A stretch of DNA of 64,000 nt, taken from NCBI GenBank assembly GCA_964482205.1, contig CAYZWI010000001.1, positions 449,922 to 513,921 of the forward strand, in the 5' to 3' direction. Below are positions 8,333 to 16,341 of the stretch, in pieces. This DNA is from JAZDGX01 sp964482205 (GTDB lineage: Bacteria; Eisenbacteria; RBG-16-71-46; CAIMUX01; WJJG01). Position 1 is the first letter of the stretch, and each line of letters opens with the position of its first letter. The notes below the pieces were generated by a model. That model searched no databases, was not told where the DNA came from, and saw only the letters and a program-made list of their open reading frames with translations. Position numbers and translations under genes: made by a program.

Positions 8333-8442
8333 CCTAGAGCCTTTCCACTTGAGGAGATACCTACCTCGATCGCCGCCCGGACCGGCAGGTGCACTCCGAC
8401 GCCGCGCTTCCTCCGCGGGGAAGCCCGAGACGAACGGCGGGC

Positions 8443-8471
8443 ACGCTATCACACCCCCGAACGGCGGACAA
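8443..8471 (-). promoter_or_regulatory. Possible sigma-70-type promoter upstream of rng
   Basis: Minus strand -35 TTGTCC (8466-8471), 17 bp spacer, -10 TAGCGT (8443-8448), inside the 240-bp comF-rng gap. Predicted start near 8436, about 100 bases before the rng ATG. Moderate match only. Confidence 0.35.
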
Positions 8472-8508
8472 TCCTTCAGACGCCCGGCGAGGGCGAAGCG
8501 CCGCGGCG

Positions 8509-8535
8509 CGTCGTCCCGGCCCAGGCAGGACGACG
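8509..8535 (-). terminator. Stem-loop after comF (terminator-like, no U-tract)
   Basis: An 8-bp perfect stem, CGTCGTCC with GGACGACG, and an 11-base loop lie 37 bp past the comF stop and just ahead of the putative rng promoter. No run of T follows, so it may be a weak terminator, a processing site or only chance in GC-rich DNA. Confidence 0.3.
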
Positions 8536-8572
8536 CAGGGCCGTCGCCGCCCCGTGAGCTTCCTGCGCCCCG

Positions 8573-9232
8573 TCAACGCAAGTGGCGCGGGGTCGCCCCC
8601 GCGACGAGGAGATCGACCGAACCCGCGCCGGCGTCGAGCAGCGCGCGGCGGCAGGCGCGAAAGGTCGATCCAGTCGTCGCCACATCGTCGACGACGAGCA
8701 GGCGCCCATGCGCGGGAAGGCCACGGAACGCCTCGCGCACGAGCGATCGCCGCGCGCGCGCGCTTTGCCCGGCGAGAGGCGGCGTGTCGCGCACCCGTCG
8801 GAGCAGGCGCGCGACGGGCAGCCCGGTGCGGCGCGCGATCGCCCCGGCGAGCTCGCCCGCAGGCTCCCACCCGCGTTCGCGCAGGCGGCGGGGATGGGCC
8901 GCGACAGGGACGAGAAGCTCCCACGGACCGAGCTCGCCGCAGGCGAAGGCTGCCTGCGCGGCCAGCAGATCGAGCGCGCCGGGTTCCCGCCGGTACTTGT
9001 AAGCGTGCACCAGGCGGCGGTGCGCTCCCTCGTAGGCTCCCCCCGCCAGGATCAGGAACTCTCCTTCCCCGTCCTTGCGGAGTTGGCGGAGAATCGCGCC
9101 GGGATCCGGAAGCCCACACGGTCGGCACTCGCCTTCGAGGCCCAGGCGCCCCCCGCAGAGCGGACAGGACACCGGCGCGAGGCAATCCAGCAGGCTCCGC
9201 CAGCACCATGCGATCGCGGAGATGGTCATCAT
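8573..9232 (-). CDS. comF: ComF family phosphoribosyltransferase-like protein
   Basis: About 219 residues from the ATG at 9232 (a second ATG at 9229; an in-frame GTG at 9280 would add 16 arginine-rich residues and has no Shine-Dalgarno). The N-terminal zinc-finger cysteines appear as CPLCGG and CRPC. The middle has YEGAHRRLVHAYKYR, and the C-terminal PRPP loop is VVDDVATTGST, the family hallmark. In competent bacteria ComF acts in DNA uptake or processing downstream of ComFA. In many diderms the gene is solitary and its role is unknown. It follows lgt by some 60 bp. Confidence 0.85.
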   Translation of the reverse strand: MMTISAIAWCWRSLLDCLAPVSCPLCGGRLGLEGECRPCGLPDPGAILRQLRKDGEGEFLILAGGAYEGAHRRLVHAYKYRREPGALDLLAAQAAFACGELGPWELLVPVAAHPRRLRERGWEPAGELAGAIARRTGLPVARLLRRVRDTPPLAGQSARARRSLVREAFRGLPAHGRLLVVDDVATTGSTFRACRRALLDAGAGSVDLLVAGATPRHLR

Positions 9233-9291
9233 CCGCCGGCGTAGCAGCGCCCGTTCCAACGGCCGGGAATCGCGCGCCACAGGCTCGCGCG

Positions 9292-10122
9292 CTAGCGCCG
9301 CTCCTGCTGCAGGCGCGATTCACGCATCTCCGGCGCATTCTTTTGCGCGGGCGCGTGCCGGGGCTTCCACCACAGCCAGGCGGCGAGGGCGAGCATCGCG
9401 ATCGCCATCCACTGGCTGTGCGAGAGCCGGAGGCCGAGCAGGGTGATCCAGTCCCCTTGCGTGTAATATCTGGTGAGGTCGACGAGGAAGCGGAGGGCCC
9501 CCGACCCTGCGAGAAAGAGGGCGAAGAGCTTTCCGGTTCCGACCCAGCGCTCGCTGCAACGCACCAGGACCGCGGCGAGCGCGAAATTGCCGATCGCGAG
9601 ATACACGGGCGAGGGATGCACTCCCGCGCCGTTCCACAGGTCGGACGCCGGCGAGCCCTCCGGATAGTGCACGGCCCAGGGAAGCGAGGACGGCACACCG
9701 TGGCAGCATCCTGCCAGGAAGCAGCCGAGGATCCGGGTCAACGCTTCCCCGAAGGCAAGGGCGGGCGCGGCCAGATCGGCCAGCTCCCGAAAGGACCATC
9801 CGCGCGAACGGGCGAAGAGGGCGGCGATCGCGACCGCGCCGATCACTCCCCCATGCTGGCTCAACCCGCCACGCCAGATCTGGAAGAGCGCGGTCCAGTC
9901 GCGGTCGAAGTCGCCCGGATGCTGGATCGCGAAGTAGACCCGCGAACCGATCAGCGCGGCCGCGAGGAGCCAGAAGAAGAGGCGGCTCAGATCCTCCTCC
10001 CCGAATCCTCTCCGCCGGCCGGCGCGCGTCATCCAGATGCTCCCGGCCAAGAAGGAGATCGCCAGCGCGAGGCCGTAGGCGTGCACCCTCAGCGGCCCGA
10101 GTTCGAAGAGCACCGGTCTCAA
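9292..10122 (-). CDS. lgt: Prolipoprotein diacylglyceryl transferase
   Basis: 276 residues with about seven membrane segments. Lgt transfers diacylglycerol from phosphatidylglycerol to the lipobox cysteine of prolipoproteins in the inner membrane. The N-terminal HAYGLALAISFLAG helix, the WRGGLSQHGGVIGA block (H-G-G) and LTRILGCFLAGCCHG, the Cys-rich variant of the Lgt signature found in several non-proteobacterial lineages, are all present, with HPSPVY later. The organism encodes lipoproteins in this same window (FGE-like, GWxTD, BMP, LptC) that would be its substrates. Lies 12 bp after rodA in the elongation operon. Confidence 0.93.
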   Translation of the reverse strand: MRPVLFELGPLRVHAYGLALAISFLAGSIWMTRAGRRRGFGEEDLSRLFFWLLAAALIGSRVYFAIQHPGDFDRDWTALFQIWRGGLSQHGGVIGAVAIAALFARSRGWSFRELADLAAPALAFGEALTRILGCFLAGCCHGVPSSLPWAVHYPEGSPASDLWNGAGVHPSPVYLAIGNFALAAVLVRCSERWVGTGKLFALFLAGSGALRFLVDLTRYYTQGDWITLLGLRLSHSQWMAIAMLALAAWLWWKPRHAPAQKNAPEMRESRLQQERR

Positions 10123-10134
10123 CGCGGCCTCCGA

Positions 10135-11421
10135 TCAGTACTGATTTCCGCGCAGGGCGGCGTTCAGGATGAGTCCCACCGCTCCAGTCGCGACCACCAT
10201 GAAGGAGCCGCCGTAACTGACGAAGGGCAGCGGCAGGCCCGTCACGGGAGCCAGTCCCAAAGTCATCGCGACATTGACCGCCAGGTGATAGAAGATCAAG
10301 GCGCTTGCTCCCACGGCGAGGAGGCTTGCGAACGACGATCGCACCTTCATGCCGACGCTCAGTCCCCTGAAGACCAGCACGGCGAACAGGCCCAGGACGA
10401 GGATCGAACCGAGAAACCCCCACTCCTCTCCGACGACCGAGTAGATGAAATCGGTGTGCTGCCGGGGAAGGAAGGCAAGCGCCTTCTGGGACCCGCGGCC
10501 GTACCCCTGCCCGGTCGCCTTCCCCGATCCGATCGCGATCTTGGATTGGATCACCTGATACCCCGCGCCCGAGCGATCGGATTCCGGGCTGAGGAACGAT
10601 TCCACGCGGGAGCGCTGGTACGATTCCAACGATTCCCAAATGACCGGCGCTCCCAGCGCGAGCGCGACCAGCACCAGCGCGAAAATCACGACCCAAACGG
10701 TGGCGATTCCCCGGATGCGAAGAACCACTACTCCCGCGGCGACGAAGGGGATCCAGAGGCAACGCCAAAGAACCGGGGGATATTCGTAGCCGCTCGTGTG
10801 GGCGAGGTGCGGGAGCAGCGCGAGCCCGGTCACGGCAAGGGGCGACGCGAGCAAGGCGAGCGTGGCCCAGGGAATCCCGGCCCAGATGAGCATCACGACT
10901 CCGATTCCGGGAAAGGCGAGCGCAGTGCCCAGGTCCGGCTCTTTGAGCACGAGCAGGAAAGGAAGCGCGACCAGGCCGAGCGCGGCGAGCAGCCACCTCG
11001 GATGGCGCAGGTCGTGGCGCTTGTGCGCGAGAAAGCTCGCGAGGAAGAGGACGAAGGCGAGCTTGGCCGGTTCGGACGGTTGCAGGTGGAAGAAGCCGAG
11101 ATCGAGCCAGCGCCTCGCGCCGTGCTGCACCTCCCCCGCCACCAGCACGACGGCGAGCAGCACCACGGCGAGGATGAAAGCGTGCAAGGAGTAGGAGTGC
11201 AGCACTCTCAGCGGTAGCCACGCGAGCACGGCCGCGACGGCGATTCCGACCCCGATCGAGATGATGTGCCGGACGATCAGGCCGCCCCGCCCATGCTCGA
11301 CGAGCAGAGTCGCCGAGCAGACCGTGGCGGCGCCAATGATAAGCAGAGCAAGCAACGGAATGGTGAGCAGCGGCTCACGCAGCCAGCGGCGCCATTGCCA
11401 CAATCCGCGCAAGTCCGTCAT
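10135..11421 (-). CDS. rodA: Rod-shape peptidoglycan glycosyltransferase RodA (SEDS family)
   Basis: 428 residues, about ten membrane helices. RodA polymerises lipid II with PBP2 during cell elongation. The SEDS family blocks are clear: GARRWLDLGFFHLQPSEPAK, the catalytic-aspartate loop KEPDLGTA, and PLPFVSYGGS near the C-terminus. ATG at 11421 overlaps the mrdA stop as ATGA, which fits the one-to-one RodA-PBP2 complex. Length is somewhat above the E. coli protein (370) because of a longer loop around residues 200-300. Confidence 0.95.
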   Translation of the reverse strand: MTDLRGLWQWRRWLREPLLTIPLLALLIIGAATVCSATLLVEHGRGGLIVRHIISIGVGIAVAAVLAWLPLRVLHSYSLHAFILAVVLLAVVLVAGEVQHGARRWLDLGFFHLQPSEPAKLAFVLFLASFLAHKRHDLRHPRWLLAALGLVALPFLLVLKEPDLGTALAFPGIGVVMLIWAGIPWATLALLASPLAVTGLALLPHLAHTSGYEYPPVLWRCLWIPFVAAGVVVLRIRGIATVWVVIFALVLVALALGAPVIWESLESYQRSRVESFLSPESDRSGAGYQVIQSKIAIGSGKATGQGYGRGSQKALAFLPRQHTDFIYSVVGEEWGFLGSILVLGLFAVLVFRGLSVGMKVRSSFASLLAVGASALIFYHLAVNVAMTLGLAPVTGLPLPFVSYGGSFMVVATGAVGLILNAALRGNQY

Positions 11422-13604
11422 CGCGATCTCTCCCTGGCCAGGGAGTCGGCCTTAGGGAGCGCGGGCGCGTCGACCGGGAAGCCGCCATCGCGCCCTGCGG
11501 CGCCGGCGTCCACGGGCGCATCTCCATGCGCTTCGACGCTGGCATCAACGCCGGCCTCGACGCCCGCCTCGCCCCCCGCCTGAACGCCCGCACCAACGGC
11601 GGCGGCGGCCGAATCGGCCTGGGCCTGCGCGCTGTCGGGCGCGCTCGCGTCGGGCCCATGCCACTCGTTCCCCCACCACTCCACTTCCATGCGCGCCAGG
11701 CGCAGCGAGTCGACCCGCGCGATGCTGTCGGCTTGTGCCTGCGTGATTTGAAGCGAGTCGACGACGGCGGCCGTGTCGGCCGGTTCCTTCGGCTTCGGCG
11801 GAACGAGAAGGCGCTCCATCAATCGTTGCGCAACGGGAGCGGCGACGACCCCGCCGTGGCCGGCGCGCTCCACGACGACCACGACCACGATGCGAGGAGC
11901 CTCGATAGGCGCGACGGCGAGGAACAGCCCGTGGTCCTCGCCATGCGGATTCTGCGCGGTCCCGGTCTTGCCCCCCACGCGGATGTTCTCGATCTTGGCG
12001 CGGCCGCCCGTCCCATGGGCGACCACTTCCTCCAACAGGTCGCGCACGATCTCGCGATCGCGGTCCGACACGGGAAGCTTCCGCAGGCGCACGGGCGCGC
12101 CCGCGTCCCACACGACCGTGCCGTCGGGAGCGGCCGCGCGCAGGGCCACGCGAGGCTGGCGCACCCACCCATCGGTCACGATCGCCGAGACGAGGACGGC
12201 CATTCCGAGCGGCGTCACGAGAAGCTCCCCCTGCCCGATGGCGAGATTGAGCACATTGCCTTCGGGCGGGGCCTCGCCCAGCTTCCGGCGATACCAGTCG
12301 GGCGTCGGGACGAGCCCGCACTTCTCCTCGGGAAGGTCGATTTCGGTCGGCGCGTCGACGCCGAGGTCGTGGGCGAAATTCGTCAGGCGCGCGAGCCCCA
12401 GCCGTTTCCCCAGCTGGTAATAGTAGACATCGCACGATTGGGCGAAGGCGCCGCGCAGGTCCACGCTTCCGTGGCCCCTGCTCTGCCAGCAGCGAAAGGT
12501 GCGGCTTCCGAAGCGGTAGCTTCCGCCGCAACCCGCGGGCATGCGGGTGCCAAGGCCCGCGGCGCCTTCCTCCAACCCTGCGAGCGTGGTCACGACTTTG
12601 AAGAGCGAGCCGGGGGGATAGAGCGCCTGCACGGAGCGATTGAGCAGCGGGTAGGTGTCATCCTGCAGAGCGGCCCATTCCCCGCTCTTCATACCTTCGG
12701 CGAAGCGATTGGGGTCGTAGTTTGGATAGCTCGCGCACGCCAGCACATCTCCCGTCCAGGGTTCGAGCGCGATCACCGTGGCGCCGAATGCCTCGCCGCC
12801 GTGCTCGGGGCGGATACCGGCGAGCATGCTGTCGGCCAGTGCCTGCAGCCGGAGATCGACCGCCAGCATCAGATCGTTGCCCGGATGCGCGGCCCGCGGC
12901 GCGATTTCGGGGAATAGATCGGTCTTGCGCCCCATCGCATCGACCGTGACATAGGTGCTGCCGGGCACGCCGCGCAAGAGCTGCTCGTACTGGCGCTCGA
13001 TTCCCGCTCGCCCCACGAAGGACTCGAGGCAGTATCCGCTGTCGGCGTCCGCGGCCAGTTCGCGCTCGCTCACCTCGCCTACATACCCGAGCAAGTGCGC
13101 GCCGACGCATCCATACGGATACGAACGCCGGGGCGTGCGCTCGACGCGCAATCCGGGAATCGGATCGATGCGCTCGAACAGCGTGGCGATCTGCTCGGGG
13201 GTGAGATTCTCCGCGAGGATGAGCGGCGCGAAGAGACGGCGGTCGTGCAACGCGCGTTCGACCAGCGGCGCGGGATCGAGCTCCAGCGCCGCCGCGACCT
13301 CCTCCACCGCCGCCCGCACATCGTCGCGGCGCCGATAGGCCGGATGTCCGACCTCGAGGGCGAGATCGAGGCTGATCTCATTGCCTGCGAGGAGGCGGCC
13401 GGCGCGATCGTAGATGCACCCGCGCAGGGCGGGAATGGGATCGGGGCGGATCAGGTTCCGCTGAGCCTGATCTTCGTAGCGCTTGCCGCGCACGATCTGC
13501 AGCGCAAACAGCCTTCCGGCGATGACGAAGAAGATGGCCGCGATCGCAATGCCCAGGATCCATCCCCGATGGCGGCGTTCCGCGGCGAGATCAAGAATAG
13601 GCAC
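11418..13604 (-). CDS. mrdA: Penicillin-binding protein 2 (elongasome transpeptidase) with low-complexity tail
   Basis: 728 residues. One membrane helix (about 15-38), a dimerisation/pedestal region, and the transpeptidase domain with SxxK as SLFK (S333, K336), the second motif SCD (390-392) and KTG at 546-548. The start is GTG at 13604, with GGGAGAG upstream and a 14-bp overlap with mreD; longer frames are mreD in another phase. After residue 605 comes a 120-residue tail not seen in typical PBP2: a Gln/Ala/Asp-rich stretch, then imperfect repeats such as EAGVEAGVD and VEAHGDAPVDAG. That tail would lie in the periplasm. PBP2 works with RodA and MreBCD, all encoded next to it. Confidence 0.94.
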   Translation of the reverse strand: MPILDLAAERRHRGWILGIAIAAIFFVIAGRLFALQIVRGKRYEDQAQRNLIRPDPIPALRGCIYDRAGRLLAGNEISLDLALEVGHPAYRRRDDVRAAVEEVAAALELDPAPLVERALHDRRLFAPLILAENLTPEQIATLFERIDPIPGLRVERTPRRSYPYGCVGAHLLGYVGEVSERELAADADSGYCLESFVGRAGIERQYEQLLRGVPGSTYVTVDAMGRKTDLFPEIAPRAAHPGNDLMLAVDLRLQALADSMLAGIRPEHGGEAFGATVIALEPWTGDVLACASYPNYDPNRFAEGMKSGEWAALQDDTYPLLNRSVQALYPPGSLFKVVTTLAGLEEGAAGLGTRMPAGCGGSYRFGSRTFRCWQSRGHGSVDLRGAFAQSCDVYYYQLGKRLGLARLTNFAHDLGVDAPTEIDLPEEKCGLVPTPDWYRRKLGEAPPEGNVLNLAIGQGELLVTPLGMAVLVSAIVTDGWVRQPRVALRAAAPDGTVVWDAGAPVRLRKLPVSDRDREIVRDLLEEVVAHGTGGRAKIENIRVGGKTGTAQNPHGEDHGLFLAVAPIEAPRIVVVVVVERAGHGGVVAAPVAQRLMERLLVPPKPKEPADTAAVVDSLQITQAQADSIARVDSLRLARMEVEWWGNEWHGPDASAPDSAQAQADSAAAAVGAGVQAGGEAGVEAGVDASVEAHGDAPVDAGAAGRDGGFPVDAPALPKADSLARERSR

Positions 13605-14088
13605 GGCGCTCTCCCATCGGCCAGAGGCGCGGCAACGCCAGCATCGAGATTGCGACGACGAGAGCGGTATAGAGCGCCGATCCGGGCGAGTAGCGCAGCC
13701 AGAGCAGGAGCGCCTCCCCGATCGCGAAGTGCGAAACGGCGAAGGCCCGGACGAGATCGTGCGCGAGAAGCAGGAGCGCAATCAGCGCTCCCTGCATCAC
13801 GGGGTGAGCGCGATTGATCGTGGGCGAAGTCGTGCCCGCGGCGAATCCGACCAGGGAAAGAAGCAGCGCCTCCGTCCCGAGGTGCTGGGGATCGGCGCAG
13901 CCGCGCACGAGACCGATCAGAAACCCGAGCGCGACTCCTCCCCGCCGGTTCCCGCCGAAACCGGCGATCACGACCAGCGCGAAGGAGAGGTCGGCGCGCA
14001 TTCCGGCAATCGCCAGCCGCGTGAAGACCGTCCCGTCGAGCAGGAGCACGAGGAAGCACGCCGCCAGATAGCGCAAATAGAAAAGCAC
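13591..14088 (-). CDS. mreD: Rod-shape-determining protein MreD
   Basis: 165 residues, almost entirely hydrophobic, with about five membrane helices and few charged loops, the standard size and profile for MreD. A GTG start at 14088 lies 7 bp after the mreC stop. Sequence conservation in this family is weak, so the call depends on topology and on the invariant order mreB-mreC-mreD-mrdA-rodA. MreD links MreC and the PBP2/RodA synthase to the cytoplasmic MreB filament. Confidence 0.88.
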   Translation of the reverse strand: MLFYLRYLAACFLVLLLDGTVFTRLAIAGMRADLSFALVVIAGFGGNRRGGVALGFLIGLVRGCADPQHLGTEALLLSLVGFAAGTTSPTINRAHPVMQGALIALLLLAHDLVRAFAVSHFAIGEALLLWLRYSPGSALYTALVVAISMLALPRLWPMGERRAYS

Positions 14089-14095
14089 AGCCGGT

Positions 14096-14881
14096 TCAAT
14101 CCTCGATGACGAACACTTCTTCCAGGCGATCCAGGTTCTCGTCGAAGCGAATCCGAATGTTGCGCGCGAGGGCGGTCGAGTCGTCGGCGATCCCGACGAC
14201 CGTGCCGACCGGCAGCCCTTTCGGGAAGATGTGGCCGTAGCCGGTCGTCAAAACGGCCTCTCCCACCGCGACATTCACTTGCAGAGGGACGCCCTCGAGC
14301 ATCGCCGCGCGCTCCACCGGACGCCAGCGCACGAGACCGACATACCGCGAGCGCTCGAGCATCGCGCTGACGCGCAAGGCTCCGTTGCGCACCGTCCGCA
14401 CGCGCGCTTCGCGCGCATCCGCGTCGAGCACCGTTCCGACCAGGCCTTTGGTGCCGACGACGGTCTTTCCGGGAAGCATGAGCACGCCCTCGGGCCGGGA
14501 AATGGATAGGATTTCGCCGAAGCGGTCGGGCGCGCGGCCGACCACGAGCGCGGGGCGCAGGAGGCGCGCGTCGCGTTGCGCGAATCCCAGCTGGTTTCGC
14601 AGGCGTCCGTTCTCCCGCTCGAGCTCTTCCAGCCGCACGCGGTCGAGGGTGAGGTCGGCCATTTCCTTGCGCAGCTTGCGGGTCTCTCCGACGACATCGG
14701 ATGAGCACGAGGCATAGCCGATCACGAGACGAAAGGGACGCAGGAGTGTCTGGCTCAGCAGATGCGCCGCCTGCATCCGCCCCGCTTCATCGGCGAAGAT
14801 TCCCGTCGCGGAGAGCACGATTGCCGCGCCGAGGACCATCCAGTCGCCGAGCCCTGGGCGTTCCGCCCCTCGCCGGCCCAT
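14096..14881 (-). CDS. mreC: Rod-shape-determining protein MreC
   Basis: 261 residues. One N-terminal membrane helix (about 13-30), a periplasmic coiled coil (about 62-98, ending LERENGRLRNQLGF), then the two beta-barrel domains with blocks GKTVVGTKGLVGTV and VLTTGYGHIFPKGLPVGTV, which are characteristic of MreC. ATG at 14881 is preceded by GGAGGGAG and lies 16 bp after mreB. Activates PBP2-RodA. Confidence 0.94.
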   Translation of the reverse strand: MGRRGAERPGLGDWMVLGAAIVLSATGIFADEAGRMQAAHLLSQTLLRPFRLVIGYASCSSDVVGETRKLRKEMADLTLDRVRLEELERENGRLRNQLGFAQRDARLLRPALVVGRAPDRFGEILSISRPEGVLMLPGKTVVGTKGLVGTVLDADAREARVRTVRNGALRVSAMLERSRYVGLVRWRPVERAAMLEGVPLQVNVAVGEAVLTTGYGHIFPKGLPVGTVVGIADDSTALARNIRIRFDENLDRLEEVFVIED

Positions 14882-14897
14882 GGCTCCCTCCAGGCGC

Positions 14898-15932
14898 TCA
14901 GGTGTTGCTCCGCATCAGGACGTTCGCATAGATCTCCATGTTGTCGAGGATCTTGCCGCAGCCGAGCACGACGCAGAGGAGGGCGTCTTCGGCCACATTG
15001 ATCGGAAGATTCGTCGCCTCGCGCAGGAGCGTGTCCAGCCCGCGCAAGAGCGAACCTCCGCCGGTCATCACGATGCCTCGATCCACGATGTCCGAAGCGA
15101 GCTCCGGAGGCGTCTGCTCGAGCGACTGCTTGAGCCCCTCGACGATCGAGCTGATCGGCTCCTGCAGCGCTTCGCGCACTTCCACGGAAGTGATCTTGAT
15201 CGTCTTCGGGATGCCGCCGATCAGGTCGCGGCCCTTGATCTCGAGCTCGAGCTCCTCCTCCAGCGGAAACGCGCTCCCGATGTCCATCTTGATGCGCTCG
15301 GCGGTGCGCTCGCCAATGAGCAGGTTGTAGGCGCGCTTCACATACTGCTGGATCGCCTCGTCCATCTTGTCGCCCGCGACGCGCAGGCTCGTCTTGTGGA
15401 CGATGTCGTTGAGGGTCATGACCGCGATCTCGGTCGTGCCCCCGCCGATGTCGATCACCATGTTCCCCACGGCCTTGTCCACCGGCAGGCCCACCCCGAT
15501 GGCGGCCGCGATCGGCTCGCCCACGAGGTAGACTTCGCGCGCCCCGGCGCGCTCGGTCGAATCGCGCACGGCGCGCTTCTCGACTTCGGTGATGCCCGAG
15601 GGAACGCTCACGATGATCCGCGGGTGGATCATGTTGCGGTTCTTCTGCACGCTGCTGATGAACTTGCGCAGCAACTCCTCGGTCATCTCGAAGTCGGCGA
15701 TCACGCCGTCGCTGAGCGGCCGGACCGCTTCGATCCCCTGCGGCGTGCGGCCGAGCATCTCCTTCGCTTCGTGGCCGACCGCGAGCACCTTGCGGCTCGC
15801 GCGCTCGACGGCGACGACCGAGGGCTCGTTGAGCACGATCCCGCGGCCTTTGACGAAGATCAGCGTGTTGGCCGTGCCGAGATCGATGGCGACTTCATTC
15901 GACATGTAGCCGATGAGGCGATTGAGAAACAT
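14898..15932 (-). CDS. mreB: Actin-like rod-shape protein MreB
   Basis: 344 residues. Membrane-associated actin homologue that guides wall synthesis. ATP-binding motifs: phosphate 1 AIDLGTANTLIFV, connect 1 IVSVPSGITEVEKRA, phosphate 2 VIDIGGGTTEIAV and adenosine IVMTGGGSLLRG. The N-terminal MFLNRLIGYMS could act as the membrane-binding helix. ATG at 15932 was chosen because it gives the family start and has AGGGATGG upstream; ATG at 15944 would add four residues. First gene of the long minus-strand block. I could not find a convincing promoter ahead of it. Confidence 0.96.
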   Translation of the reverse strand: MFLNRLIGYMSNEVAIDLGTANTLIFVKGRGIVLNEPSVVAVERASRKVLAVGHEAKEMLGRTPQGIEAVRPLSDGVIADFEMTEELLRKFISSVQKNRNMIHPRIIVSVPSGITEVEKRAVRDSTERAGAREVYLVGEPIAAAIGVGLPVDKAVGNMVIDIGGGTTEIAVMTLNDIVHKTSLRVAGDKMDEAIQQYVKRAYNLLIGERTAERIKMDIGSAFPLEEELELEIKGRDLIGGIPKTIKITSVEVREALQEPISSIVEGLKQSLEQTPPELASDIVDRGIVMTGGGSLLRGLDTLLREATNLPINVAEDALLCVVLGCGKILDNMEIYANVLMRSNT

Positions 15933-16138
15933 GCTTGCGACCATCCCTGGCCACCGGGCGGGAAACGGCGGGCCCTCCGGCGGTTATGCATTAGCCATCG
16001 CTGAAGATAGCTGTCCTCATCCAATCCGATTCGCGCGTCAAAATAGCAGAAGGCATGCAGACGCGCAACAAGGATCGATCCCGCGCGCAGAATCCGGCCG
16101 CGCCGCCGGGGCGACGGTCGAATGCGATCCCTTTCGCC

Positions 16139-16167
16139 TTGACCCTGCTTGCTACCGTTGCTACCGT
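16139..16167 (+). promoter_or_regulatory. Sigma-70-type promoter for the FGE-like lipoprotein gene, in the 409-bp mreB divergent gap
   Basis: -35 TTGACC (16139-16144), 17 bp, -10 TACCGT (16162-16167). A second, better -10, TATAGT at 16190-16195, sits in the 8-bp palindrome ACTATAGT but lacks a clear -35. The direct repeat GCTACCGT is found twice, at 16151 and 16160. The rest of 15933-16341 shows no reading frame I can support. The -35 region shares the 16-mer TCGCCTTGACCCTGCT with the tRNA promoter near 50.75 kb. Confidence 0.4.
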
Positions 16168-16341
16168 CAATGGTTCGTATGAACAGGACTATAGTTAGCG
16201 CTGGCGTTGCCGGATGGGCGCCGGCTGGCGGAGGGGCGTACGGGCTTCGCGGGGCAGCGCGGGCCCGTCGAAACGATGCGCAAGGATGGGGACCGCAGCT
16301 GGCCCGGCCGGCGGCGCAAGGGAATCATTCAGGGGGATGAG

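Noticed and set aside
8389..11217. A 942-residue plus-strand frame opposite comF, lgt and rodA
   Set aside because: Composition is Arg/Gln/Asp-rich with no fold signals; the real genes are on the other strand.
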